DNA of 64,000 nucleotides from an uncultured Verrucomicrobia subdivision 3 bacterium (GCA_903865745.1 CAIPKV010000078.1:29108-93107); one strand, 5' to 3'; shown: positions 1-8,473, numbered from the stretch's first letter. Notes: generated from the letters alone by a model not told the origin. A program made the numbers and translations.

Positions 1-259
1 CAAGCGTGGCCTGCGCCTGCGCGAGGCGGTTGGTGTAAATCTCGTTCTGCTTGCGCAGCCGCAGGATTTCCGACGCCTGCAAGCCGGCATTGGAATTCTT
101 CAAGTCGTCCAATTCCTTTTGCTGCTGGCGCAACTGGAATTGCGCCGCGCGCAGGTCGGTCTGGGCCGCCTCTTTCTCGCGGATGGCGTGGAAAAGCTGG
201 AGTTCCGCCACGAGCATCAGCCCGAGGCAGAGCCAGGCGAACCAGCGTTTGAGATTCAT
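1..259 (-). CDS. Membrane-anchored coiled-coil protein, 3'-truncated by window edge
   Basis: Reading leftward from ATG at 259, an open frame runs off the window edge; 86 residues are visible. It starts MNLKRWFAWLCLGLMLVAEL, an uncleaved-looking N-terminal membrane anchor or signal sequence. A Gln/Glu/Arg/Leu-rich stretch of coiled-coil character follows (residues about 25-86). The overall plan, one N-terminal membrane segment then a long coiled coil, resembles the gene at 38025-38792. The family is not recognised and the C-terminal domain lies outside the window. The start is the only in-frame ATG before the hydrophobic segment. Positions 260-435 upstream hold nothing recognisable. Confidence 0.65.
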   Translation of the reverse strand, partial: MNLKRWFAWLCLGLMLVAELQLFHAIREKEAAQTDLRAAQFQLRQQQKELDDLKNSNAGLQASEILRLRKQNEIYTNRLAQAQATL

Positions 260-435
260 GGTGGGGGAGTTGTCGCGCTTTTGGGGAACGGCGTCAAATC
301 AGAAATGAACGTGGGAAAAGCATTAACGGTTTAACTGGCCAGCCGAGCCGTAGCTCAATGCGGGTTTAATAATGCACCCGCCTTCGTCTGACTTCGGCGC
401 GGTAGCCTTCGCTTTCGCTACATTCAAGCGAAGGC

Positions 436-512
436 TGGTGCGCGCGGCGGGGGTCGAACCCACAACCTTCGGCTTCGGAGACCGACGCTCTATCCAATTG
501 AGCTACGCGCGC
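436..512 (-). tRNA. tRNA-Arg (anticodon CCG)
   Basis: On the minus strand the sequence folds as a full cloverleaf. The acceptor stem is GCGCGCG/CGCGCGC, the D arm contains GCTCAATTGGATAGAGC, and the anticodon stem TCGGT/GCCGA encloses loop CTCCGAA with anticodon CCG. The T arm is GTGGG-TTCGACC-CCCGC. Discriminator A and a genome-encoded CCA follow at 436-439. The anticodon reads CGG (Arg). It is transcribed away from prfC, 113 bp from that start codon. Confidence 0.93.
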
Positions 513-625
513 AGTTTTCAGCGGTGGATATTATGCGGGCTTTGCGCGTCGCGGCAAGCAGTATTGAAGCGCCTGCATCCCGGCTTGTCGGCGCGGTTTA
601 CTCTGCTATCCTCCGCGACTCGTTT

Positions 626-2227
626 GTGACCATCACCGAAGAAATCCAGCGGCGACGCACGTTCGCCATCATTTCGCATCCCGACGCGGGCAAGACCACG
701 TTGACGGAGAAGCTGCTGCTTTACGGCGGTGCGGTGCAACTCGCCGGCTCCGTGACCGCGCGCAAAAATCAGCGCGCCACCACCTCCGACTGGATGGAAC
801 TCGAAAAGAAGCGCGGCATCTCCATCAGCTCGACCGTGCTGCAATTCGATTACGACGGCTACCGCCTCAACCTGCTCGATACGCCCGGCCACAAGGATTT
901 CTCCGAAGACACTTACCGCGTGCTTACCGCCGTGGACGCCGTGGTCATGGTGATTGATTCCGCCAAAGGCATCGAGCCGCAGACGCGCAAGCTGTTCGAG
1001 GTCTGCCGCCAGCGCGGTGTGCCGATCTTCACCTTCATGAACAAGTGCGACCGCCCCATGAAGGAGCCGCTCGCACTGCTCGACGAACTGGAGCGCGTGC
1101 TCGGCATCGGCGCGTTCCCCGTAAACTGGCCCATCGGCAACGGCGCGGATTTCCAAGGCGTGTACGACCGGCAGACCAAGACGATGCACACCTTTGAGCG
1201 CGTGGTCGGCGGCAAGTATCGCGCGCCCGTTTCCGTCGGCGGCTTGCACGACCCGGAAGTGCGCGGCAAGTTGAGCGAAGCCGACTTTGCCAAGACGGTC
1301 GAGGAACTCGAAATGCTCGAACACGCCGGCGAAGTCTTCGACGATGCCGCCGTGCTCGCCGGCAAGAGTACGCCGGTCTTCTTCGGCAGCGGCGTGAACA
1401 ACTTCGGTGTGCAGCTCCTGCTCGACGGTTTCCTGAAACATTCGCCCGCGCCCAAGTCGCGCGTGATGGGCGGCATCGAAATCTCGCCCGAGAACCCGGC
1501 GTTCTCTGGCTTTATCTTCAAGATTCAGGCGAACATGGACCCGAAGCACCGCGACCGCATCGCGTTCATCCGCGTGTGCTCCGGCAAGTTCGACCGGGAC
1601 ATGACGGTGCATCATTCGCGCTCCGAGAAGAAGGTGCGCCTGTCCAGCTCGCACAAACTATTCGGCAACGAGCGCGAGACGGTGGACGAAGCGTATCCCG
1701 GCGACGTCATCGGTCTCGTCGGCCACGACAGCTTTGGCATCGGCGACACACTGACGACGGACCCCAAGATTCTTTACAAGGAAATCCCGCGCTTCACGCC
1801 CGAAGCCTTCTCCTATCTGCACAATCCGAACACGGGCAAATACAAACAATTTCGCCAGGGCCTCGACCAGTTGCTGCAAGAGGGCGTCATCCAGGCGTTG
1901 TACCTCCGCAATTCCTCCATCAAGACGCCGCTGCTCGCCGCCGTCGGCCCGCTGCAATTCGAAGTCGTGCAGTTCCGCCTTGAAAGCGAATACGGCGCCG
2001 AGTCGCGCCTCGAAGCCGCCCCGTGGAGCGTCGTCCGCTGGCTGCCTCCGGAGATTTCCGAAGAGGCGCTCGACGGTCTGTCGCTGCCAACCGGCGCGAA
2101 GCTCGCCTACGATCTCGGCAAGAATCCCGTCATCCTGTTCCAGAACGAGTGGTCGGCCAATTACTTCAACGAGACGAACAAGAACACCCCGCTCTCCGCC
2201 CTCCCCGTCCAGACGGCGAAGGAATGA
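626..2227 (+). CDS. prfC: Peptide chain release factor 3
   Basis: RF3 is the translational GTPase that removes RF1/RF2 from the ribosome after peptide release. The 533-residue product has the G1 loop HPDAGKTT (residues 18-25), the G2 region SDWMELEKKRGISI shared with EF-G-like factors, G3 DTPGHKDF (from 85) and G4 NKCD (139-142). RF3-type domains 2 and 3 follow (YLHNPNTGKYKQFRQGL, GPLQFEVVQFRLESEYG). I chose the GTG at 626 because the protein then begins MTITEEIQRRRTFAIISHPD, matching the family N-terminus. An upstream in-frame ATG at 524 would add 34 atypical residues and start 12 bp from the tRNA gene. Downstream is an unrelated toxin-antitoxin pair. Confidence 0.95.
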   Translation: MTITEEIQRRRTFAIISHPDAGKTTLTEKLLLYGGAVQLAGSVTARKNQRATTSDWMELEKKRGISISSTVLQFDYDGYRLNLLDTPGHKDFSEDTYRVLTAVDAVVMVIDSAKGIEPQTRKLFEVCRQRGVPIFTFMNKCDRPMKEPLALLDELERVLGIGAFPVNWPIGNGADFQGVYDRQTKTMHTFERVVGGKYRAPVSVGGLHDPEVRGKLSEADFAKTVEELEMLEHAGEVFDDAAVLAGKSTPVFFGSGVNNFGVQLLLDGFLKHSPAPKSRVMGGIEISPENPAFSGFIFKIQANMDPKHRDRIAFIRVCSGKFDRDMTVHHSRSEKKVRLSSSHKLFGNERETVDEAYPGDVIGLVGHDSFGIGDTLTTDPKILYKEIPRFTPEAFSYLHNPNTGKYKQFRQGLDQLLQEGVIQALYLRNSSIKTPLLAAVGPLQFEVVQFRLESEYGAESRLEAAPWSVVRWLPPEISEEALDGLSLPTGAKLAYDLGKNPVILFQNEWSANYFNETNKNTPLSALPVQTAKE

Positions 2228-2267
2228 AAGTTGACATCACTGCATCAGCGTATCACAGTATCAAAGC

Positions 2268-2498
2268 ATGAGAACCACCATCACTGTGGACAACGACGTT
2301 TTTGAGGCGGCGCAGGCGCAGGCACGCGCGTCGGGTAAAAAGCTCGGCGAAGTCATCTCGGCGATGGCGCGGCGCGGATTGCGCGCATCGGCGGACACCG
2401 CCAGCAAGAACGGCCTGCCGGTCTTCAAGGTTCAGGGCAACGCCCCAGTGATTCCCAGCAGCCGGGCAAAAGCCTTGCTCGACGAGGACGCGACGTGA
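2268..2498 (+). CDS. VapB-type antitoxin
   Basis: This 76-residue protein starts MRTTITVDNDVFEAAQ, the pattern of the short ribbon-helix-helix VapB antitoxins (beta strand then two helices, residues 1-45). The C-terminal tail (about 46-76) would be the flexible toxin-wrapping segment. Its stop codon overlaps the GTG start of the PIN-domain gene behind it, the usual coupling in vapBC operons, and the pair should autorepress by binding its own promoter. The family is inferred from the N-terminal strand and the neighbour. Confidence 0.8.
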   Translation: MRTTITVDNDVFEAAQAQARASGKKLGEVISAMARRGLRASADTASKNGLPVFKVQGNAPVIPSSRAKALLDEDAT

Positions 2499-2917
2499 AA
2501 GCCGCGCTGCTCGATACCAACGTCCTGCTGGCGCTGGCGTGGCCGAACCATCAGCATCACGCTGCCGCGCACACCTGGTTTGCCGTCCACGCCAAACGCG
2601 GTTGGGCCACGTGCGCTTTCACCCAGCTCGGCTTTATCCGCCTTTCGGCCAATCCCGCTTACTCGCGCGAGGCGGTTCCGCCCGCCGAAGCCGCCGCGCT
2701 GCTCCGGCAATGGACGCACCACAAGGCACATCAGTTCTGGACTTCGCCCGCCGCCGATGCGCCGGCGATTTATGAGCGCGCCTTGGGACATCAACAGGTC
2801 AACGACGCCTGGCTCGTCGAGGTCGCGCGGAAAAACCGGGGCCGGCTCGTCACGCTCGATGCGCGGCTGGCAGCGCACGCCCCCGAAGCCAACCTGGTGG
2901 AGACCATCGCCGCCTAA
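2495..2917 (+). CDS. VapC-type PIN-domain toxin (RNase)
   Basis: VapC toxins are Mg-dependent RNases that cut tRNA or rRNA when not held by VapB. This 140-residue protein starts MKAALLDTNVLLALAW, giving the first PIN-domain aspartate D7 and N9. The later acidic cluster is D104 (QVNDAWLVEVA) and D122 (VTLDARLA). The second conserved acidic position is occupied by Gln in the FTQLGFIRL stretch (Q44), a variation seen in this PIN subgroup. It starts at GTG 2495, overlapping the antitoxin stop by 4 bp. Such modules are mobile, and it lies between housekeeping genes. Confidence 0.85.
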   Translation: MKAALLDTNVLLALAWPNHQHHAAAHTWFAVHAKRGWATCAFTQLGFIRLSANPAYSREAVPPAEAAALLRQWTHHKAHQFWTSPAADAPAIYERALGHQQVNDAWLVEVARKNRGRLVTLDARLAAHAPEANLVETIAA

Positions 2918-2931
2918 CCCGCCCCGCTGCT

Positions 2932-2966
2932 TTCATTCTGCATTCATAATTCATCCTTCATAATTC
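2932..2966 (+). repeat. Heptanucleotide tandem repeat
   Basis: Five consecutive degenerate 7-bp units (TTCATTC, TGCATTC, ATAATTC, ATCCTTC, ATAATTC) fill the gap between vapC and the ABC-F gene. The same period occurs at 16581, 22012, 39776, 40063, 51827, 51984, 58076 and 63052. Confidence 0.7.
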
Positions 2967-2972
2967 GCCCCC

Positions 2973-4874
2973 ATGTCCACCCTCATCTCCGCCTCCGAAG
3001 TTTCCGTGCGCTATAACGAACGCACGGTGCTCGACGACATCACGCTCGGCATTCAGGACGGCGACCGCATCGGCCTCGTCGGGCGCAACGGCTGTGGCAA
3101 GACCACGTTCCTCAAAATCCTCGCTGGCTTGCAGCAGCCCGACAGCGGCGAGGTGGATCGCCGCCGCGATCTCGTGGCCAGCTACCTGCCGCAGGATTTC
3201 ATGCTCGATGACACGAAGAACGTCCACGACAACGTCCGCGACGGCGCGGCGCACGTCTTCAAGCTGATCGCGGAATTTGAGTCCCTGCCGCATGACTCCA
3301 AGCGGCACGAAGAGTTGGAGCAGCGCATCCACGCGCTGGACGGGTGGACCGTGGAACGCCGCATCGAGATTGCGCTCGCGCACCTGAATTGTCCCGCCGC
3401 CGACCGCCGCGTCGAATCGTTGTCCGGCGGTGAGAAGCGCCGCGTCGCGATGGCGCGGGCGATTGTCTCGCAGCCGGATTTCCTGATGCTCGACGAGCCG
3501 ACGAATCATCTCGACCCGGAATCCATCGAGTGGGTCGCCGAGTTCCTGGAGTCGTTCAGCGGCGCGTTCCTCGTCGTCACGCATGACCGTTACTTTCTGG
3601 ACCGCGTGGCCGGCACCATCCTGGAGTTGTCCAATGGCAAATTCTTTTCGCACGCGGGCAATTACACCGACTACCTGCTCGCCAAGTCGGAACGGCAGGA
3701 GGCGGACGCGACGATCGAGCACAAGCGCCAGATGTTTTTGAAGAAGGAGCTCGCGTGGGTGCGCCAAGGCCCGCGCGCCCAGCGCAGCAAGCAGAAGGAC
3801 CGCTTCGAGCGCTACTACGATGAGGCTGCGAAGGACGGGCCGGTCATCGAGGAGGATGTGGAGCTTTGCATCCCGCCGCCGCCGCAGCTCGGCAACCGCA
3901 CCGTCGAGGTCGCCGGTCTCGGCATGGAGCTGGGCGGCAAGAAATTATTCTCCGGCTTCAACTTCACCTTCGAGAACGGCAAGCGCGTCGGCATCTGCGG
4001 TCGCAATGGTTTGGGCAAGTCCACCTTGCTCAAGATCGTCATCGGCCAGCTCGCGGCCACCGAAGGCACGGTGAAGATCGGCCAGCTCACCAAGTTCAAT
4101 TACGTGGATCAAGGCCGGCTGCACATGAATGAGGAGCGCACTGTCCTCGATGAAGTGGCCGACGGCACGGAGTTCGTGCAATGGGGCGATGTGAAACTCT
4201 CCGTGCGCTCCTATCTCAAGCGCTTTCTGTTTGCCGACGACCGCATCATGACGCAGGTCAAGAAGCTGAGCGGCGGCGAGCGCAGCCGTTTGCTGCTGGC
4301 GAAGATTTTGAAGAGCGGCGGTAACTTCCTCATCCTCGACGAGCCGACGAATGACCTCGACCTGCCGACCCTGCGCGTGTTGGAAGAGGCGCTCATCGCG
4401 TTCACCGGCGTGACCTGCGTGGTCAGCCATGACCGCTATTTTCTCAACCGCGTCTGCACCGACATCCTCGCTTTTGAGGGCGACGGCAAGATTCATCACA
4501 GCGTGGGCGACTACGATTATTATCTGGAGAAAAAGGCTAAGGCCGTCGCCGCCGCCGCCCGGCAGAGCGCAGCTATATTAGCGGTGAACAAGAATGCGGC
4601 GGTGGCCCAAGCCGCCGCGACGCAAAAGAAAGCGCGCAAATTATCCTTCAAAGAGACGCGCGAGTTGGAGGGCATCGAGGCGCAGATCAAAGCGATGGAG
4701 GCGGAGGTGGCGCGCATCGAGGGCTTGTTTGCCGACCCGGAATATTTTCGCAAGCACGCCGCCACCGTCCACCAGCTCACGCACGAATTGGACACCGCCA
4801 AGGAGCAAGTCCCGAAGCTGTACGCCCGCTGGGAAGAATTGGAAGCCCTCCGCCTCGCCGCCGGGCAGTCTTAG
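2973..4874 (+). CDS. uup: ABC-F family ATPase, Uup-like
   Basis: ABC-F proteins are soluble paired ATPases without membrane segments that act on the ribosome or, for Uup, also in DNA metabolism. The 633-residue product has two nucleotide-binding domains. In the first, Walker A is GRNGCGKTT (37-45), the signature LSGGEKRR (near 150) and Walker B LMLDEPTNHLD. In the second, Walker A is GRNGLGKST (from 343), the signature LSGGERSR (near 432) and Walker B LILDEPTNDLD. An Arg/Lys-rich linker joins them, and a C-terminal coiled coil (about 555-630) favours Uup over EttA. No resistance role can be read from the sequence. Confidence 0.92.
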   Translation: MSTLISASEVSVRYNERTVLDDITLGIQDGDRIGLVGRNGCGKTTFLKILAGLQQPDSGEVDRRRDLVASYLPQDFMLDDTKNVHDNVRDGAAHVFKLIAEFESLPHDSKRHEELEQRIHALDGWTVERRIEIALAHLNCPAADRRVESLSGGEKRRVAMARAIVSQPDFLMLDEPTNHLDPESIEWVAEFLESFSGAFLVVTHDRYFLDRVAGTILELSNGKFFSHAGNYTDYLLAKSERQEADATIEHKRQMFLKKELAWVRQGPRAQRSKQKDRFERYYDEAAKDGPVIEEDVELCIPPPPQLGNRTVEVAGLGMELGGKKLFSGFNFTFENGKRVGICGRNGLGKSTLLKIVIGQLAATEGTVKIGQLTKFNYVDQGRLHMNEERTVLDEVADGTEFVQWGDVKLSVRSYLKRFLFADDRIMTQVKKLSGGERSRLLLAKILKSGGNFLILDEPTNDLDLPTLRVLEEALIAFTGVTCVVSHDRYFLNRVCTDILAFEGDGKIHHSVGDYDYYLEKKAKAVAAAARQSAAILAVNKNAAVAQAAATQKKARKLSFKETRELEGIEAQIKAMEAEVARIEGLFADPEYFRKHAATVHQLTHELDTAKEQVPKLYARWEELEALRLAAGQS

Positions 4875-4895
4875 GGTAGGGTCATGGCCTTTTAA

Positions 4896-5189
4896 CGCAC
4901 CAGAAAATCATCCCCTCGTACGAGTAGATCATCTGCTCGCACCAAATTATCATTTTCTCGTACGGTTGAAGCATTCTGCCATACGGCTGGGTGTTCCAAC
5001 CGTATGGCTGGCTCGTCCAACCATACGGCTGACTCGTCCAACCGTACGGCTGGCTCGTCCAACCGTACGGCTGGAACCTCCAGCCGTATGGCTGAAGACT
5101 CCAGCCGCACCAGTAAATCATTTATTGGTGCGGATAAATCGTCCAGCCGTACCAGTAAACCTTCCAGCCGTACGGTTTTTAGTCAAAAG
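4896..5189. repeat. 21-bp-period repeat island A
   Basis: Fourteen consecutive units start every 21 bp (4896, 4917, 4938 and so on to 5169) with no phase slip; the last is partial. Central units centre on the palindrome CCAGCCGTACGGCTGG plus a 5-bp spacer. Outer units carry a CGCACCA variant. The island begins 21 bp after the uup stop. Because 21 is a multiple of 3, several frames stay open and spell heptapeptide repeats, but none has a ribosome-binding site. I treat it as non-coding. The right edge carries GTTTTTAGTCAAAAGCGC (5175-5192), nearly identical to the edge of island C. Confidence 0.9.
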
Positions 5190-5286
5190 CGCGTCCGAAG
5201 TGGCAAAAACCATCTCTTTTGCCGACGCCACCCCGACAAGTGTGTAAAAAGAGACACCTAGCGTCAGGTTGTCCCGTTGGGAGGAT

Positions 5287-5362
5287 GGTAGGGCGCGCAG
5301 TCCCTTGCGCGCCGGGGCGTGGGTTGCCACCGGACGGCGCGCATGGAGTGACGCGCCCTACC
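5287..5362 (+). repeat. REP-like palindromic element, copy 1
   Basis: This imperfect inverted repeat begins GGTAGGGCGCGCAGTCC and ends GAGTGACGCGCCCTACC. A second, inverted copy of the same family lies at 48663-48752, sharing the GGTAGGGC start and the GGAGTGACGCGCCC end. It has the size and form of an extragenic palindrome. It fills most of the gap between island A and the amidase gene. Confidence 0.65.
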
Positions 5363-5450
5363 GGTTGCCCGCCTCCGGATACCCGCTATTGGCCAGCACG
5401 CAGCGCTTTCTGCTTTGGCTTTGGGACGTGTCCCATTATCTTGCGCGGCT

Positions 5451-6464
5451 ATGTTTGTCCGTTTCACCCTGCTGTTGCTCGCGCTCGCGCTGTCTGCGCC
5501 CGCCAGTCACGCGGCTTTCATCAGGGGCCACAGCTATGTGCCGCTCGCCGAGTGGGCGGATGATAATAACTTCCGCATCGTCGCGCACTACGGCGATGAA
5601 ATCACCCTGACCAACCGCTCGGCGCGGCTGGTCTTCGCCAAGGATTCGCATACGGCCCAGATCAATGGCGTGAACGTGGCGCTGTCGTTCCCGGTGTCGG
5701 CGGATAAGGGTCAGTTCGCCATCGCCCAAATGGATTTGACCCGCACCATCGAGCCGCTCATCTATCCGCCCAAGTTTGCGGGCCGGAAGCTTACCACCAT
5801 CGTGCTCGACCCCGGTCACGGCGGGAAGGACCCGGGCAACCGCGTGGCCGGGCGCAGCGAAAAGAACGCGACGCTGGCGCTGGCCAATGCGGTGCGCGAC
5901 CAATTGGTGGACGCGGGCTTCCGGGTCATCTTCACGCGCAAGTCGGATAAGTTCGTGGAACTGCCGGTGCGACCGGACATCGCCAACCGCGCGCGCGCGG
6001 ACCTCTTCGTGAGCCTGCACTTCAATGCGACCACGTCGGGCAAGGCGGAAGTGAGCGGGCCGGAGACGTATTGCATCACGCCGGTGGGCGCGGCGTCGTC
6101 CAATGCGCAAGGCGAAGGCGCGAACTACGGCGCGACCACGGCGAACCTCTCGGAGAAGCCGAGCCTGCTGCTGGCGTATTCCGTGCAGCGCGCGCTGGTG
6201 AAGAATCTGGGCGTGGAGGATCGCAGTGTGCGGCGCGCGCGCTTCGCGGTGTTGCGCGATGCGGAGATGCCCGCCATCCTGATCGAGAGCGGTTACATGA
6301 CGCATCCGGTGGAGGGCCGGAAGATTTTCGACGCGGCCTACCAGCGGCAACTGGCGGCGGCCATCGTGAAGGGGATCATGAATTATCAAAGGCTGACCGC
6401 GCCGGCGGAGGCGCCCTTTACGAACAGCACGCCGACCAGCATTCACAAACGAAAGAAATCATGA
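5451..6464 (+). CDS. N-acetylmuramoyl-L-alanine amidase (Amidase_3), secreted
   Basis: This is a periplasmic Zn enzyme that cleaves the amide bond between MurNAc and the stem peptide, as in cell separation and wall remodelling. The 337-residue product has a signal peptide (MFVRFTLLLLALALSAPASHA), then a region resembling the copper-amine-oxidase N-terminal fold (GHSYVPLAEWADDN, about 25-105). The Amidase_3 domain follows, with zinc ligands H123 (DPGHGGKDPG), E137 and H190 (HFNA) and the catalytic glutamate E279 (ESGYMTH). I chose the ATG at 5451 because it gives a clean signal peptide. Its stop overlaps the next start by 4 bp (ATGA), implying translational coupling. Confidence 0.9.
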   Translation: MFVRFTLLLLALALSAPASHAAFIRGHSYVPLAEWADDNNFRIVAHYGDEITLTNRSARLVFAKDSHTAQINGVNVALSFPVSADKGQFAIAQMDLTRTIEPLIYPPKFAGRKLTTIVLDPGHGGKDPGNRVAGRSEKNATLALANAVRDQLVDAGFRVIFTRKSDKFVELPVRPDIANRARADLFVSLHFNATTSGKAEVSGPETYCITPVGAASSNAQGEGANYGATTANLSEKPSLLLAYSVQRALVKNLGVEDRSVRRARFAVLRDAEMPAILIESGYMTHPVEGRKIFDAAYQRQLAAAIVKGIMNYQRLTAPAEAPFTNSTPTSIHKRKKS

Positions 6465-6997
6465 GCATTGCAACCAAGACGGGGGATAACGGCACGACGG
6501 CACTGATGTATAACCGCCGCGTAGCAAAGAACCATGTGCGCGTGGAGGCTTACGGCACGGTGGATGAATTGAACACCGCGCTCGGGCTCGCCCGCGCCAC
6601 GGCGGAACATGATTTTGTGCGCACGAACCTCTTGCCCATCCAGAAGGATTTGATCGTGCTGATGGGCGAACTCTGCGTGCAGCCGGAAGATTTGAACCGC
6701 TACGTCGCCGACGGTTTTCTGCTCGTGACGGCGGACATGACGGCGAAGCTCGATGTGCTCGTGAAGGAAATCGAGGCGCAGAATGTCAGCTTTAAAGGTT
6801 GGGCGACGCCGGGTAATACCATGAACTCCGCCGCGCTGGATGTGGCACGCACGGTTTGCCGTCGCGCGGAACGCCGCGTGTGCGATTTGAAGTTCACCGG
6901 CGAAATGCGGAACGCGGAAATCATCCTGTATCTCAACCGGCTGTCGGATTTGCTCTGGCTCTTCGCGCGCTGGGTGGAGACGCAGGTGAAGGCGTAA
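6461..6997 (+). CDS. Corrinoid adenosyltransferase, PduO type
   Basis: The enzyme transfers the adenosyl group of ATP to cob(I)alamin, giving adenosylcobalamin. The 178-residue product starts MSIATKTGDNGTTALMYNRR, the PduO/EutT-like nucleotide-binding loop (TKTGDxGTT). It continues with EAYGTVDELNTALGLAR and, near the C-terminus, the RRAERRV motif. It is co-transcribed with the amidase by start/stop overlap. No other cobalamin gene is nearby, so it probably serves salvage or a dependent enzyme encoded elsewhere. Confidence 0.9.
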   Translation: MSIATKTGDNGTTALMYNRRVAKNHVRVEAYGTVDELNTALGLARATAEHDFVRTNLLPIQKDLIVLMGELCVQPEDLNRYVADGFLLVTADMTAKLDVLVKEIEAQNVSFKGWATPGNTMNSAALDVARTVCRRAERRVCDLKFTGEMRNAEIILYLNRLSDLLWLFARWVETQVKA

Positions 6998-7099
6998 GCG
7001 CGCAACTCCGCACTTTTCAAACGCGGAACTTCTGACTATGCTTCCGTTTCCGTTTTGAGCTTTCGGGAAGCCTTGTCGGCACGGCTCGAGGAATTTTGT

Positions 7100-8317
7100 A
7101 TGGCATTGATTGTCCAGAAATACGGCGGCACATCGGTCGGCAACACCGACCGCATCAAGAACGTTGCCAGGCGCGTGGCGGAATACCGCGCGAAAGGCGA
7201 CTCCGTGGTCGTCGTCGTCTCGGCGATGAGCGGCGTGACGGATGGCTTAATTAAGCTGGCCAAAGATATCGCGCCCCTGCCCAGCGAACGCGAGATGGAC
7301 ATGCTCCTCGCCACCGGCGAACAGCAGACCATTGCGCTCACGGCCATCGCGCTGCACACCCTCGGCATTCCCGCCGTGTCCATGACGGGCGCGCAGGCGG
7401 GCATCGTCACCGATGGCGTCCACACCAAGGCGAAGATTCACAACATCACGCCGAAGCAGGTTCACACCGCGCTCAACGCCGGCAACGTGGTGATCGTCGC
7501 TGGTTTCCAAGGCGAGACGTCGGAAGGCCAGATCACCACGCTCGGTCGTGGGGGTTCGGATCTCACGGCCATCGCGCTCGCCGCCGCGCTCAAGGCGGAT
7601 CTCTGCCAGATTTATACGGATGTGGACGGCGTTTACACGACCGATCCGCGCATCGTGCCGACCGCAAAGAAGCTGTCGGAGATTTCCTACGACGAAATGC
7701 TCGAGCTCGCCAGCCTCGGTGCCAAGGTGATGCAAAGCCGTTCAGTTGAATTTGCCAAGAAGTTTGGCGTGGTGTTTGAAGTCCGCTCCAGCCTCAACGA
7801 CAACCCCGGAACTATTGTGAAAGAAGAAACGAAAAGCATGGAAGGCGTCGTCGTCCGCGGCGTCGCGCTCGACAAAAATCAGGCCAAGGTCACGCTCGTG
7901 GGCGTGCCCGACCGCCCCGGCGTGGCCGCGAAGATCTTTAAGGCGCTCGGCAATGCGACCGTGAACGTGGACATGATTGTTCAGAACATCAGCCACGGCA
8001 CGGGCACCCCGGCCACGGATATTTCGTTCACCGCCGACAAGCCGGACCTGCTCAAGGCGCAGAAGGTCATCGAAGGTTTGAAGACCGAAGTCGGCTATCG
8101 CGAAGTCATCACCGCCGAGAAGATTGGCAAGCTGTCCATCGTCGGCGTCGGCATGAAGTCGCACACCGGCGTGGCGGGCAAACTGTTCGAGACGCTCGCG
8201 AACGAAGGCATCAACATCGACATGATTTCGACGAGCGAAATCAAGATCTCCGTCGTCATCGACCTCGCGAAGGGCGAGCAGGCGGTGAAGGCCGTGCACG
8301 CCGCGTTCATTGGCTGA
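7100..8317 (+). CDS. lysC: Aspartate kinase
   Basis: This enzyme catalyses the first step of the aspartate pathway (Lys, Thr, Met, diaminopimelate): ATP-dependent phosphorylation of aspartate. The 405-residue monofunctional product has the kinase signature KYGGTSVG (7-14), the substrate region TLGRGGSDLTAIALAAAL, and two C-terminal ACT domains (about 265-405: VTLVGVPDRPGVAAKIF and LSIVGVGMKSHTGVAGKLF), so feedback control by Lys/Thr is expected. The ATG at 7100 matches the family N-terminus MALIVQKYGG. The leuA attenuator begins 39 bp downstream, so leuA is probably transcribed from the same direction but controlled separately. Confidence 0.95.
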   Translation: MALIVQKYGGTSVGNTDRIKNVARRVAEYRAKGDSVVVVVSAMSGVTDGLIKLAKDIAPLPSEREMDMLLATGEQQTIALTAIALHTLGIPAVSMTGAQAGIVTDGVHTKAKIHNITPKQVHTALNAGNVVIVAGFQGETSEGQITTLGRGGSDLTAIALAAALKADLCQIYTDVDGVYTTDPRIVPTAKKLSEISYDEMLELASLGAKVMQSRSVEFAKKFGVVFEVRSSLNDNPGTIVKEETKSMEGVVVRGVALDKNQAKVTLVGVPDRPGVAAKIFKALGNATVNVDMIVQNISHGTGTPATDISFTADKPDLLKAQKVIEGLKTEVGYREVITAEKIGKLSIVGVGMKSHTGVAGKLFETLANEGINIDMISTSEIKISVVIDLAKGEQAVKAVHAAFIG

Positions 8318-8356
8318 ACTTGACCGGGCGCATTGCCGGCGTATGATTAAACCAAC

Positions 8357-8422
8357 ATGAATCGCAATCTGAACCTGCTGCTGACGAGCGCGCTGCTAAC
8401 CGGCGCGGCGGTTGGGTTTTGA
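8357..8422 (+). CDS. leuL: Leucine leader peptide (attenuator)
   Basis: This is a 21-codon frame starting MNRNLNLLLTSALL with six Leu codons: codon 4, codons 6-8 in a row, and codons 12-13. Its stop (8420-8422) falls inside an RNA segment (8407-8422) that can pair with the 5' arm of the terminator just before leuA. The arrangement is that of ribosome-mediated attenuation. Stalling at Leu codons would leave 8407-8422 free to form an antiterminator, while completing translation would mask it and allow termination. No Shine-Dalgarno sequence is evident, which is common in this genome. The name follows the enterobacterial analogue and implies no sequence homology. Confidence 0.75.
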   Translation: MNRNLNLLLTSALLTGAAVGF

Positions 8423-8453
8423 TTCGTTCACAAACTTTATCAAACCCACTGCC
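8407..8453 (+). promoter_or_regulatory. Antiterminator stem of the leu leader
   Basis: GGCGGTTGGGTTTTGA (8407-8422) can pair with TCAAACCCACTGCC (8440-8453): 14 pairs with two single-base bulges and one wobble. This pairing uses the same bases as the 5' arm of the terminator at 8442-8470, so the two structures exclude each other. Confidence 0.72.
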
Positions 8454-8473
8454 GAGACGGCGGTGGGTTTTTT
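8442..8473 (+). terminator. Intrinsic terminator/attenuator upstream of leuA
   Basis: The stem is AAACCCACTGCC with GGCGGTGGGTTT around the loop GAGAC (12 pairs, one wobble), running into a T6 tract. It lies 49 bp before the leuA start and behind the leader peptide, so it would stop transcription before leuA when leucine is plentiful. Confidence 0.88.

Noticed and set aside
524..625. Extended prfC start at ATG 524
   Set aside because: It would begin 12 bp from the tRNA and add 34 residues absent from RF3; GTG 626 gives the family N-terminus.
4882..5121. Minus-strand frame in island A encoding heptapeptide repeats (QPYGWTS-like)
   Set aside because: A 21-bp period keeps frames open on both strands. 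There is no start signal, and the other islands give unrelated peptides, so coding is unlikely.
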